Assembly: GCF_964033635.1 (NCBI RefSeq) | Contig: NZ_OZ035533.1 | Coordinates: forward strand, 3,410,001-3,474,000 | Direction of reading: 5' to 3' | Source of the DNA: Chitinophaga sp. MM2321 | GTDB lineage: Bacteria > Bacteroidota > Bacteroidia > Chitinophagales > Chitinophagaceae | Length of the DNA: 64,000 bases | Shown: positions 36,626 to 45,984 of the stretch, one piece after another | Numbering within the stretch: position 1 is the first letter of the stretch | How the letters are laid out: each line of letters opens with the position of its first letter | The notes under the pieces: model-generated | What the model was told of the DNA's origin: nothing | Database searches by the model: none | Seen by the model: only the letters and a program-made list of their open reading frames with translations | Program-made: the position numbers and the translations under genes

Positions 36626-38098
36626 TTACTTCAGGTACCACATGAGTGTGGTTTGTTTATCTGCTCCGAATTGAGCCACTCCTTTCAGGTATTGATCTTC
36701 ATTTGTATCACGTTCTCCGCTTGGATAAATATACCGTTTAGGTAATTCTTTGGAAGTAGCGAGTGGTCCCAATACAAATTTCGGGAAACCGGTACGGCGG
36801 TTGTCAAACCATGCTTCTGCGCCTTTAAGGAAACCTGCGATCCATTTTTGTCCCATCAGTTGTTCCAGGGTACCATTATATTTTACGGAAGCCTGGTTGT
36901 AATAATTGGCGTCACTAGCCGCCTGATCAACGCCATAGTATTTCATGCTGGCGGTGATACCGTCGTAGTAAAGACTTTCTGCAGTTTTACCTGCTACAGT
37001 TACTTTACCTGACTGTACACATTCCGCAAGAATAAAGCAAACTTCAGCATAGGTGATCATACTGGCTTTCACCATTGGATTACTGTTGCTGTTGAATATG
37101 GCAGAAAGACGGGAAATGTGTGGCGTACCACCATTGTAATCATACGGTGCAGGAATAGCATTTGGTACACCTACATATGGATTAGGATCTGAAGTACCAC
37201 CATTGAGTGAATCCACTTTTGCTATCCATACTTCCAGGCGCGGGTCGTTCCTTTGTAAGAGTGCAGTAACGATTTCTTTGCTTGGTTTACGCTTATCGAA
37301 TTCTGAGAATGCGTTTGCCTGAGCACCACCGGGCCAGCTGTTAGAAGGAAGTACACCAGGGTATTTTACTTCAGCATTATCGTCACTACTCTCAAAGATC
37401 GGATACTTGTTTTTATCATTCAAGATCTCCTGCATTTCTGTAAAAGCAGTTGCATAACTTTTAGAAGCACGTAACAGCATTCTTAGTCTCAGTGAGTTCG
37501 CAAACTTGCGCCATTTCAACACTACCCCAGCATACATCACATCCGCCTTTGCATCCACACTTCCTGTAGTGGAAGCTAATTCGTCATTAGCTTCCTTTAA
37601 AGTTTGCAGTAATGCCGGGTATATGGTTTGTTGCTGATCATATTTCGGATGCATCAGGGTTTGCTCTTTCAGGAGTAATGCCTCACTATAAGGGATGTCT
37701 CCGTAAAGGTCTGTCAGATAGCCAAAATTAAATACTTCCAGCACCTTGCCTACCGCCACATACTGAGGCGTATTCATTTTTTTCGCCAGGTCCATCATTT
37801 CCCGGTTGGCGGAAAGTCTGAGATAATTGCCATCCCAGTTTTGAGGACCCCAGTCGAATTTATCATTTCCCTCATTGCGCACCATCGTAATATAGCGCCC
37901 GGCAGATGCAGGCATGTCGAAATATGCTGCCTTCTGATATTCATAGGCTGTATTGATCAGCACAGATGATAACAGGAATTCGGGATTGATCACTTCTGAT
38001 TCATTCGGGTTTACATTGATCTCTTCCAATCCTTTTTTACAGGAAGAAAAAGTGACGCCGAACAATAGTATCAGGTATAAAAGAGGTATGCGTTGCAT
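36626..38098 (-). CDS. SusD/RagB-type surface lipoprotein
   Basis: 490 residues, lipoprotein signal MQRIPLLYLILLFGVTFSSC with the lipidated Cys at 20 followed by Lys-Lys-Gly. The family phrase LEEINVNPNESEVINPEFLLSSVL follows, as in SusD-like_2 proteins. The middle is helical (about 60-300) and the end has KWIAGFLKGAEAWFDNRRTGFP. It lies 18 bases after its SusC partner, with which it should form the outer membrane import complex. It is a different subgroup from the SusD at 17337 only in detail; both are of the same broad type. Confidence 0.92.
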   Translation of the reverse strand: MQRIPLLYLILLFGVTFSSCKKGLEEINVNPNESEVINPEFLLSSVLINTAYEYQKAAYFDMPASAGRYITMVRNEGNDKFDWGPQNWDGNYLRLSANREMMDLAKKMNTPQYVAVGKVLEVFNFGYLTDLYGDIPYSEALLLKEQTLMHPKYDQQQTIYPALLQTLKEANDELASTTGSVDAKADVMYAGVVLKWRKFANSLRLRMLLRASKSYATAFTEMQEILNDKNKYPIFESSDDNAEVKYPGVLPSNSWPGGAQANAFSEFDKRKPSKEIVTALLQRNDPRLEVWIAKVDSLNGGTSDPNPYVGVPNAIPAPYDYNGGTPHISRLSAIFNSNSNPMVKASMITYAEVCFILAECVQSGKVTVAGKTAESLYYDGITASMKYYGVDQAASDANYYNQASVKYNGTLEQLMGQKWIAGFLKGAEAWFDNRRTGFPKFVLGPLATSKELPKRYIYPSGERDTNEDQYLKGVAQFGADKQTTLMWYLK

Positions 38099-38116
38099 AA
38101 CCGTACAATTAAAGGT

Positions 38117-41100
38117 TTAGAAATTAAATCCAATCTTACAACCATATGAACGGGTGTAAGGTAATCCCCAGCTGGTTACACCAGGTGAGAAACTGCCATT
38201 GGATATTGTCATAGCTGTCTCCGGATCATATCCTTGCTCCGCGGCTGTCCATGTAAACAGGTTGCGTGCGATCAGTGATACGGATAAATTGCCCAGTGGT
38301 ATTCTGCCCAGTGTTTTCTTGGAGAAGTTATAAGTCAATGAAGCTTCTCTGAGTTTCACATAGCTGGCATCGAAAGTAGAACGGCCGTTGAAACTCCAGT
38401 AGTATTCACCATAGTAGTTTTCTGGGTCGGTAACATTTGTATTGGGTACATATTTACCGGGACTTTCTTCAATATAGCCATGCAGGATCATACCATCTGT
38501 ACGATGATTATTATCACTATCTATCCATGTAAGGCCACCGCTCTTTGGATCACGACCATTTACTGTTGTCATGGTACGGCCATCGCTCAACAGGTTTTTG
38601 GCAACATAAGAAAAGAAATTTCCGCCCTGGCGCCAGTCCAGCAACAGGTTCAATGTAAATCCTTTATAAGAGAATGTATTGGTAAACCCAATCATAAAAT
38701 CAGGATTGTAATTACCAATCTTTGAATACTCATTTATCTGTTGGTAAGTACCATCACTGGCAAGCAATGGTTCTCCTTTAAACTCACCATCCGGCACTGT
38801 TTCCCAAGCCTGTGCATACATATCACCCATTTCCGCACCTTCCTTTACCTGGAAGCGGATGCCTTCTGCACCGCCTACCTGGTAGTTGGTGAGACCGTCC
38901 ATGAGTTCTATTATCTTATTCCGGTTGCGGCTGTAGTTCAATTGCAGATCCCAACGGAATGCCCCTGCGACAGGAGTGGCATTCAATCCTATTTCAATCC
39001 CTTTATTCCCGATCTTACCGGCATTGGTAACCATGCTGGTATAGCCGGATGCCGAGGTTACCGGAATATTGAGGATCTGGTTACGGTTAATGGTGCTATA
39101 GTATGTAAAATCAACCCCGATGCGACCTTTCAGGAAACGAACATCCGCACCGAATTCGTGGGAAGTGGCAATCAGCGGTTTAAGCTTATTGTTCTTCAGC
39201 GCATTACTGATATTAGCCAGCTTTACATCGTTCCAGTCCTGTCCGAAGTTAAAGGTGTTATATAAATTGTAAGGATCTGTATCACCTCCTACCTGTGCCC
39301 AGCTAGCCCGCAGTTTTGCGAAAGAGAGCGCATCAGATTTAATTCCCAGCATATCAGATACAATGAGACTTAATGCTGCGGAAGGATAGAAATATGAGTT
39401 ATTGGAAGCGGGCAGTGTACTTGACCAGTCATTACGGGCAGTCAGGTCAAGAAATGCATAGTTACGGAAGCTAACCTGTCCCATACCGTATACACTGTTG
39501 ATACGTTTGGTAGACTGGCCAGAACCATTTAACACGGTACCTGCTTTTGCATTGGATATATTATATAATCCAGGTATCACGAGACTTTCTGTTTTCTGAT
39601 TGGTACTCTTTCCTAATTGATTCATGCGGTTTGCGCCGGCAGAAACGGAAAAGGAGAAATCAGTATTCACTTCTTTTTTATAAGTCAACAGGAAGTCTGT
39701 ATTCTGTTCCCGGAAAAATTCCGTTCCGATGGCATAAGCTCCGGTTGCATTACGTACTGAACCAAAGGGACGTTTACTTTCGCGGGATTCTGAATAAAGG
39801 TCCATACCGGTACGCCCCATCAGGGTGAGGTTCTTCGTGAGCTCAATATCTATCTGCACATTACCCATCATCCGATCGCGATCGTACCCATTGATAAATT
39901 CGTAGGCCACCAGGTAAGGATTATCAGTAGATCCCGGTACATGAGAGAATTGTTCCAATCCTTCTTTACCAGGTAACCAGTAATTACGCAGTTGCTGTAT
40001 ATCCACATTCGGCGTAGTAGTATATACGATGTTGCTTACGCTACCACGATTGAAAGTAGGGCGGTTACCGCTGCTGTTTTTCGTATAGCCGATATTGGTA
40101 CTTACTTTTATTTTAGAACTCAGATTATATCCAGCGGCCAGATTAAGCGTATTTCTTTTAAGATCTGTATTAGGAATAATACCTTCATTCTTCAGATTCG
40201 TAAAAGAGAGACGGAAGCTTCCATCCTTGTTATTACCTGTAACGGCGATGTTATTCGTAAAGGTGGAGCCGGTACGGAAGAAATCTTTAACCCTATCAGG
40301 ATAGGAAACCCAATCAGTAGGAATAGGATTGCCATTTGCATCCAGCGGGCTATTCCACTGTACATGTTTGGTACCGATATCCAGTCTGGGTCCCCAGGTA
40401 GCATCAGAGATCGTTTCTTCTGAGCCTTCCCTGTCGCCGGAACCAAATTGATTCTGGAATAAGGGAAATAGTGTAGGCTGATCAAATATCGCGCTGGAGT
40501 TTACAGAAACACCCAGACCTTTTGTAACGCCCGAACCAGATTTAGTGGTAATCAGGATTACGCCGTTCAGCGCGCGGGAACCGTATAAAGCGGAAGCACT
40601 GGCGCCCTTCAGTACAGAGATGCTGGCAATATCATCCGGGTTAATATCGGAAATAGTACTACCATAATCCACCACTACCTGCCCAACAGGCTGGGTAGGT
40701 GTACGCACTGCGGGAGCTATAGGTATTCCATCCACTACATACAGTGGCTGGTTATATCCTGTCAAACTACTTTGACCACGGATCGTCACCAATGAAGTGC
40801 CGCCTGGATCAGAACTGGTGCTTCTTACGTTTACACCGGTTACTTTACCGGATAATGCGTTGGCAATATTTACTTCTTTCACGGTGCTTACTTCATCACC
40901 TCTCAGGGTACCGATAGAATAGCCAAGTGCTTTTTCATCGCGTTTGATACCGAGAGCAGTCACCACTACATCATTCAGGCTATGTATATCCGTAGATAAC
41001 TGCACCTGCATGCTGCCGCTTCCAACTACCTGTTCTTTTGTGAGATAACCAACAGAGCGGAATACCAGCACCGCATTGTTGCCGGTTACGTTAATGGAAA

Positions 41101-41608
41101 AATTTCCATTTTCATCTGTGGCTGTACCATTGGTAGTACCTTTTTCGTGTACGCTGACACCAGGCACCGGGGTACCTTTATCATCTATAATATGACCTTT
41201 CACTAACTGGTCCACAGCCTTGGCTACTGCTTTTACATCAGCGCCGGAAGCCTTGATGGCATAATCGCGATCGCTGAGTTTTACAGCCTGTAACCCAAGT
41301 GGGGTGAGCATTTTGGTCAGGTATGTTTCCATGTTACCGCCGGCCACACGCTCAAATTTGTTATCAACAAATTTGTTTTCGAGCTGTGAAGAGGCATAAT
41401 TAAAACTAACATTGAAACGTGTTTCCAGTTCCGTCAATATTTGCCGGAGCGGAATTGTGCTGGATTCCCGCGGAGCATTGCTGCTTCGCACCATCATCTG
41501 TTGTGCTGAAATATTGGTGGTCAGCAACAACAGTAGCAGCGCCCTCCATGGAGCGTAAAGCTTCGTAAAGCTCTTTGGCATAACTGTAGATTTTAAAACC
41601 TTATTCAA
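38117..41608 (-). CDS. SusC/RagA-type TonB-dependent transporter with STN domain
   Basis: 1163 residues. The ATG at 41608 overlaps the FecR stop by 8 bases; a second ATG at 41581 (MPKSFTKLYAPWR) would begin right before the signal core ALLLLLLTTNISAQQ. An STN domain (about 50-115), CarboxypepD_reg-like domain (about 130-215: GHIIDDKGTPVPGVSV), plug (IRGQSSLTGYNQPLYVVDG) and 22-strand barrel follow, ending in GCKIGFNF. The STN domain and the upstream FecR/ECF pair point to substrate-triggered signalling. The import substrate is unknown. Confidence 0.93.
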   Translation of the reverse strand: MNKVLKSTVMPKSFTKLYAPWRALLLLLLTTNISAQQMMVRSSNAPRESSTIPLRQILTELETRFNVSFNYASSQLENKFVDNKFERVAGGNMETYLTKMLTPLGLQAVKLSDRDYAIKASGADVKAVAKAVDQLVKGHIIDDKGTPVPGVSVHEKGTTNGTATDENGNFSINVTGNNAVLVFRSVGYLTKEQVVGSGSMQVQLSTDIHSLNDVVVTALGIKRDEKALGYSIGTLRGDEVSTVKEVNIANALSGKVTGVNVRSTSSDPGGTSLVTIRGQSSLTGYNQPLYVVDGIPIAPAVRTPTQPVGQVVVDYGSTISDINPDDIASISVLKGASASALYGSRALNGVILITTKSGSGVTKGLGVSVNSSAIFDQPTLFPLFQNQFGSGDREGSEETISDATWGPRLDIGTKHVQWNSPLDANGNPIPTDWVSYPDRVKDFFRTGSTFTNNIAVTGNNKDGSFRLSFTNLKNEGIIPNTDLKRNTLNLAAGYNLSSKIKVSTNIGYTKNSSGNRPTFNRGSVSNIVYTTTPNVDIQQLRNYWLPGKEGLEQFSHVPGSTDNPYLVAYEFINGYDRDRMMGNVQIDIELTKNLTLMGRTGMDLYSESRESKRPFGSVRNATGAYAIGTEFFREQNTDFLLTYKKEVNTDFSFSVSAGANRMNQLGKSTNQKTESLVIPGLYNISNAKAGTVLNGSGQSTKRINSVYGMGQVSFRNYAFLDLTARNDWSSTLPASNNSYFYPSAALSLIVSDMLGIKSDALSFAKLRASWAQVGGDTDPYNLYNTFNFGQDWNDVKLANISNALKNNKLKPLIATSHEFGADVRFLKGRIGVDFTYYSTINRNQILNIPVTSASGYTSMVTNAGKIGNKGIEIGLNATPVAGAFRWDLQLNYSRNRNKIIELMDGLTNYQVGGAEGIRFQVKEGAEMGDMYAQAWETVPDGEFKGEPLLASDGTYQQINEYSKIGNYNPDFMIGFTNTFSYKGFTLNLLLDWRQGGNFFSYVAKNLLSDGRTMTTVNGRDPKSGGLTWIDSDNNHRTDGMILHGYIEESPGKYVPNTNVTDPENYYGEYYWSFNGRSTFDASYVKLREASLTYNFSKKTLGRIPLGNLSVSLIARNLFTWTAAEQGYDPETAMTISNGSFSPGVTSWGLPYTRSYGCKIGFNF

Positions 41609-42587
41609 AAATGATTACTGAATTGCTTTGTTTCATTTTCAGCTGATGCACGGTAGCTATGGCTTTTAACAGCAGTGCAGGATCATCAGCAGGGCCTGCG
41701 CCGGTAAACAGCAGACCTTCCATCTTTTTGTCCTTAAATTCAACGTGGTATCCATATATATCCTCTAATTGCTGTGCAACATTTATGAGTGGTTCATCCC
41801 GGTATACTAACCGGTGTTGTTTCCAGGCAGTGAGCTGGGTGGCATCTCCTTTCAGCCATTGATGCTGACCGGTAGAAAACGACATCATGTCGCCGGGTTT
41901 CATATTCAGGCTGTCATTCACCACGATCTTTCCTTCTTCCAGGAGCACATTCACCTTGTCATGCCGGCTATATACATTGAATGCGGTTCCTTTTACTTCA
42001 ATCGTTACCTGCGGCATCAGTACCCGGAATTTCGGATTTAATCCGGCGGGTGATTTTGACACATTAAAGTAAGCTTCTCCGTTAAGTGTCACTGTTCTTG
42101 CCAGCTCTTTTTTCCATTTACGTGGATAGGAAATGGAAGAATTGGCATTTAGCTGTACCACAGAACCATCGGGCAATTGCAACATTTTTGTTTCGCCAAA
42201 ACCCGTCTGAACAAATGTTGTTTCCGGCACATCAGCCTTCCAATAGTACTGCCCTGCGGCAAGCAACAACAAACTGGCAGCCACAGCACCCAGGACATAG
42301 TGCAATCTTCTGAGCGGATTTCCGTTATTTTTTTTAACAACGGTATCGTTCAGTAACTGATCTATCCTATGCTTTACGGTTTCCATTTCTTCCACAGTGG
42401 CCTCATTGGTCCGGAACCTTAGTACCAGCACCAATGCCCTGGCTTCGTGCAACACTTGCTCCCTATCCGGATGCGCTGCCTGCCAGCCTTCCCAGAAGGT
42501 GGCAGCATATGCATTATCATTCAGCACCCATGCCTGGAAAGAGGCATCCGCAGCAAGGTCCGCTGCGTCGTATTCACGATAGTTCAT
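41601..42587 (-). CDS. FecR-family anti-sigma factor
   Basis: 328 residues. A cytoplasmic start (about 1-90), a membrane helix (about 95-113, YVLGAVAASLLLLAAGQYYW), a FecR domain with TGFGETKMLQLPDGSVVQLN and LNGEAYFNVSKSPAG, and a DUF4974 secretin-like end (about 255-328: FTGAGPADDPALLLKAIATV). It should hold the sigma factor encoded at 42668 until the STN domain of the SusC signals. It lies 80 bases after the sigma gene and overlaps SusC by 8 bases. Confidence 0.93.
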   Translation of the reverse strand: MNYREYDAADLAADASFQAWVLNDNAYAATFWEGWQAAHPDREQVLHEARALVLVLRFRTNEATVEEMETVKHRIDQLLNDTVVKKNNGNPLRRLHYVLGAVAASLLLLAAGQYYWKADVPETTFVQTGFGETKMLQLPDGSVVQLNANSSISYPRKWKKELARTVTLNGEAYFNVSKSPAGLNPKFRVLMPQVTIEVKGTAFNVYSRHDKVNVLLEEGKIVVNDSLNMKPGDMMSFSTGQHQWLKGDATQLTAWKQHRLVYRDEPLINVAQQLEDIYGYHVEFKDKKMEGLLFTGAGPADDPALLLKAIATVHQLKMKQSNSVIIFE

Positions 42588-42667
42588 AAAAAAGTTCCTT
42601 GTATAATAAGAAGAGTCAAAAGCCGGGGAAATACCCTCAGGAAAATGAAAAAAATTTTAAGTTTTTT

Positions 42668-43264
42668 TTAACGAAGCATTAAAGCAGATACTTCTGGTGC
42701 CAGCAGTTCCTTTAATTCTGCAATGGCCCTATATATTAAGGTACGGGCGTACTTTACTTCTTTCAATACCATTACACCTGCTATTTCTTCATAGGTAAGA
42801 TTTTCATAAAAACGCAGGTAAATGGCTTCTTTTTGTCTTAGTGTCAGCGAATTCAGTGTTTGCTGTAATCGCCTGGTAGTATGTTCTGTATGTTGACGGT
42901 TGATCAGGATACTTTCAGGAGAAAGCTCCAGTGCGAATGCCGAAAAAGTGCTCTCATCCAGGCTGGCAGGCAACTGTGCAGATTTTTGAAGATAGCGGAA
43001 CAGCTTTCTTCTCGCAGATACCATCAGATAGCTTTTCAGATTTTCAGGAAATGAAAGCCCTGCGCTCTTCTGATATAACTGCGAAAAGAAATCCTGCAAC
43101 ATATCAGTTACCAGTCCACGGTCCACAGTAAACCGGATACAATACCGGAAGAGCAACGGAAAGTATCGCCGGTATACTTCCCCGAAGGCTTCCCGATCTC
43201 CTTTAGAGAGCAGGGCCCACAGGTACTGGTCATCGTGCTGCGGATAATGAGTGCTGGTTGTCAT
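42668..43264 (-). CDS. ECF sigma factor of the second SusC/SusD locus
   Basis: 198 residues, usual length. Region 2 is about 25-95 (FGEVYRRYFPLLFRYCIRF, DMLQDFFSQLYQK) and region 4 about 130-190 (LNSLTLRQKEAIYLRFYENL, TYEEIAGVMVLKEVKYARTL). The recognition-helix segment EVKYARTLIYRAI differs from that of the other sigma factor in this window, consistent with another promoter. No hydrophobic tail. It should drive the SusC/SusD operon on release from FecR. It is 89 bases after the aldolase gene on the same strand. Confidence 0.92.
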   Translation of the reverse strand: MTTSTHYPQHDDQYLWALLSKGDREAFGEVYRRYFPLLFRYCIRFTVDRGLVTDMLQDFFSQLYQKSAGLSFPENLKSYLMVSARRKLFRYLQKSAQLPASLDESTFSAFALELSPESILINRQHTEHTTRRLQQTLNSLTLRQKEAIYLRFYENLTYEEIAGVMVLKEVKYARTLIYRAIAELKELLAPEVSALMLR

Positions 43265-43353
43265 TGATTATGTGAATTAGGGATAAGTATCTTTCTCTAA
43301 ACTACACATTGCCTTCTGCCTTCGTATCAATCTGCAGGGGAAATAACAACAAT

Positions 43354-44295
43354 TTAATGTGATAAAGGAGCTGTTACCACTTCCCTGATCTGTAATCTTT
43401 CGCACCAACCTTTGAAAGTACGGTGAAGTTGTTGTAATGCCTGTTTCTGATCTGGCGTGAGTTCCAGCGCATGCGCGCGGCTGATAGTACGTACAGGAAC
43501 ACCACGTAACTGCAGGAAATATTTGGCGCTCATCGGGTAAGCGATGTGGATCAAAGGATCTACCTTCTGCAATTCTGCCTGTATCCAACGTACTTCTTCC
43601 TGCTTGTCTGCATCATTTACATGATTACAAAGCCATACCAGTATTTCAGGATAAAAATTTCCAGCGATAGCAGACATACCTACTGCACCCATTTGCATGG
43701 AAGCAACTGCATTTGGTGTATGTGCATCATAAAATTCCAACCGGCTACCGGCTGTTACGGCCAGTTTAGCACGTACGCTTTCCACATCACAGGAAGTATC
43801 TTTATGATAAATCAAGCGGTTAGTAGCCAGCAGTGTTTTCAGAATGGCCGGTGTTATGACCCTTTTGTAGGGAGCCGGACATTCATACAAACCCAGTGGG
43901 ATATCTCCCGTAAGGGAAAATAATTGTTCAAATCTTTGCAGGAGAATATCGTCTGACTCGTCTACATTGGCAAAATGCCCTGTGATCATAATCACTGAAT
44001 CAACGCCGGTATCATAAATTTTTTGTGTAAAGACTGCCTTATCCGCTATTGTCAGACCAAATGATCCGGTAGCTACTACCGGCACACGGCCATTTACATA
44101 GCGTACTACATGCTTTGTAAGCTCCAGGCGCTCGTCTTCACTGATGCTGTACATTTCAGAAGACAGGCAGTTAGCGAAAAAGCCTTTTACACCAGCGTCC
44201 AGGTAAAAGTCTACCAGCTGCTCCACCACATTAAGATCAATCTGTGCTTTCAGGTTGAAAGGTGTGATCATTACTGGTACAAATTTCTTTTGCAT
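43354..44295 (-). CDS. Dihydrodipicolinate synthase/N-acetylneuraminate lyase family aldolase
   Basis: 313 residues, cytoplasmic. It is a class I aldolase of the DapA/NanA family. Schiff-base Lys165 lies in LIYHKDTSCD and Tyr137 in GLYECPAPYKR; these are the very residue numbers of E. coli NanA. The carboxylate-binding loop reads NCLSSE instead of the usual Gly-Ser/Thr-Thr-Gly-Glu, so the substrate may differ from both sialic acid and pyruvate/aspartate semialdehyde. It is 11 bases after a sodium symporter gene, which suggests that the pair takes up and cleaves a sugar acid. It stands directly before the sigma/FecR/SusC/SusD set. Confidence 0.85.
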   Translation of the reverse strand: MQKKFVPVMITPFNLKAQIDLNVVEQLVDFYLDAGVKGFFANCLSSEMYSISEDERLELTKHVVRYVNGRVPVVATGSFGLTIADKAVFTQKIYDTGVDSVIMITGHFANVDESDDILLQRFEQLFSLTGDIPLGLYECPAPYKRVITPAILKTLLATNRLIYHKDTSCDVESVRAKLAVTAGSRLEFYDAHTPNAVASMQMGAVGMSAIAGNFYPEILVWLCNHVNDADKQEEVRWIQAELQKVDPLIHIAYPMSAKYFLQLRGVPVRTISRAHALELTPDQKQALQQLHRTFKGWCERLQIREVVTAPLSH

Positions 44296-44306
44296 AACAA
44301 ACAGGT

Positions 44307-45842
44307 TTAAGATTTAGAGGTTTTCAATTGTTTTATCCGTGTGAGCACCATGCCCACCAGGAATATCGATAAGGTGCCTACAACAATGACCATATGCACA
44401 TGCATCGGACTGCGGAATTGCTCCCATGTAGCAGGCAGATATTTTGAAAGTGACATCCAGATGATGACTGCCACACCTACCAGGGTGGCCGTTACCGCCG
44501 TAGCATTCTTTGTTTTTGACACAAGTCCCAGCAGGAATAATCCCAGCATGCCTCCGGCAAATATGCCGGACAATTCCCACCACATATCCAGGATGCTCTG
44601 CACCCCTATCATGGCGATGCCGAATATAATAGCCAGTAAACCGGAAATAGTGGTGGCGATATATAACACCCTCATTTCCTTTTTAGGGCTGGGCGAAGGA
44701 TTGATATACCGCTGATAAATATCTTTCAGAAAAACGGTAGCAGAACTGTTCATACCGCTGCTCACGGTACTCATAGCAGCAGACAAAATAGCAGCCACGA
44801 TTAAACCCATCAGGCCTTTTGGTACTTTCTCCACCATAAACCAGGGCAATACTTTATCTCCGTAATCCGCCGGTACCAGGGACTCCACAGATACATGCCG
44901 TTCTGTAGCTACCTGTTGTTTTACTGCCAGTATAGCTTCCGGATGCTGCTGTGCATAAGCGTATAAAGCAGTGCCGATAAAAAAGAAAACGATACTTACG
45001 GGCACATACCAGTATACACATAACCAGATACTGCGCGACGCTTCTTTCTCAGACCTGGCGGCATGATAGCGTTGCACATAATTCTGATCCATACCGAAAT
45101 TATTCAGGTTCATAAAAAAGCCATAAAGGAAAACCACCCAAAAAGTAGAGGACCCGAAATCCAGCGGGTTAAAACTCCCCATTGAAAATTTCCCGTCTGC
45201 CATTCCAATCCGGAAAATGTCTGACACACCATCTTTCATACCCACGATTACCAGTCCCAGTATAACCAGGGCGCCAACAGTTTTAACAACACCCTGCATT
45301 ACTTCCGTCCAGATAACAGCTTCCATCCCACCGAGCACGGTATATACAATAATGCAAACCCCGGTAACTGCCATGATGGTACGCATATCCAAACCAGTCA
45401 ATGCCTGTAACGCCAACGCCACTCCGAAAAAAATAGAGCCCATCCTCGCGAGCTGTGTAAGAATAAAACACACCATGGCGTATGTTCTTGCCCATGGGCC
45501 GAAACGGTGCTCCAGATGTGTGTAGGCGCTTACTTCGCCGCTATGCCGATAGAATGGTACAAAATACTTCGCTGCTATAAAAGCAGCCAACGGCATGGAT
45601 AAACTAAATACAAGCGCATTCCAGTTGCTGCCGAATGATTTTCCCGGCACACCCAGGAATGTATTACTACTTAAAAAGGTTGCGTACAAAGAAAGTCCCA
45701 ATGCCCAGCCCGGAATGCTTCCGGATGCGGTTGTAAATTGCGCGGCGCTTTTGTTTTTCCGGGAAAACCACAGGCCAACCAAAATCATACAAAGAAGGTA
45801 AATAACAATTACAGCCAGATCAATTAAAGGCAAGTGGTGCAT
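44307..45842 (-). CDS. Sodium:solute symporter (SSS family)
   Basis: 511 residues with about 13 membrane helices, first at 6-25. The N-terminal region AQFTTASGSIPGWALGLSLYATFLSSNTFLG is the family signature with the sodium and substrate region in helix 1. SAAMSTVSSGMNSSATVFLKD near the middle contains the sodium-site Ser/Thr pairs of helix 8. SSS proteins bring sugars, sialic acid or other organic solutes in with sodium. The neighbour aldolase makes a sugar acid such as sialic acid or a 2-keto sugar acid a plausible substrate, but this is inference. It is the first gene of the cluster and faces a divergent AraC regulator 142 bases away. Confidence 0.9.
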   Translation of the reverse strand: MHHLPLIDLAVIVIYLLCMILVGLWFSRKNKSAAQFTTASGSIPGWALGLSLYATFLSSNTFLGVPGKSFGSNWNALVFSLSMPLAAFIAAKYFVPFYRHSGEVSAYTHLEHRFGPWARTYAMVCFILTQLARMGSIFFGVALALQALTGLDMRTIMAVTGVCIIVYTVLGGMEAVIWTEVMQGVVKTVGALVILGLVIVGMKDGVSDIFRIGMADGKFSMGSFNPLDFGSSTFWVVFLYGFFMNLNNFGMDQNYVQRYHAARSEKEASRSIWLCVYWYVPVSIVFFFIGTALYAYAQQHPEAILAVKQQVATERHVSVESLVPADYGDKVLPWFMVEKVPKGLMGLIVAAILSAAMSTVSSGMNSSATVFLKDIYQRYINPSPSPKKEMRVLYIATTISGLLAIIFGIAMIGVQSILDMWWELSGIFAGGMLGLFLLGLVSKTKNATAVTATLVGVAVIIWMSLSKYLPATWEQFRSPMHVHMVIVVGTLSIFLVGMVLTRIKQLKTSKS

Positions 45843-45984
45843 ATCCGAACGCTATTGGTTGATAATTTTGATTCATTACGTGGAAAAACAAAAAAATACT
45901 TCGTCTGTTAATCTTCCGCTAAGGTTGGCATTTTTTATCAATCAAACAATGTTGTATGTTACGGAAAGAATAGCTTAAATTACT

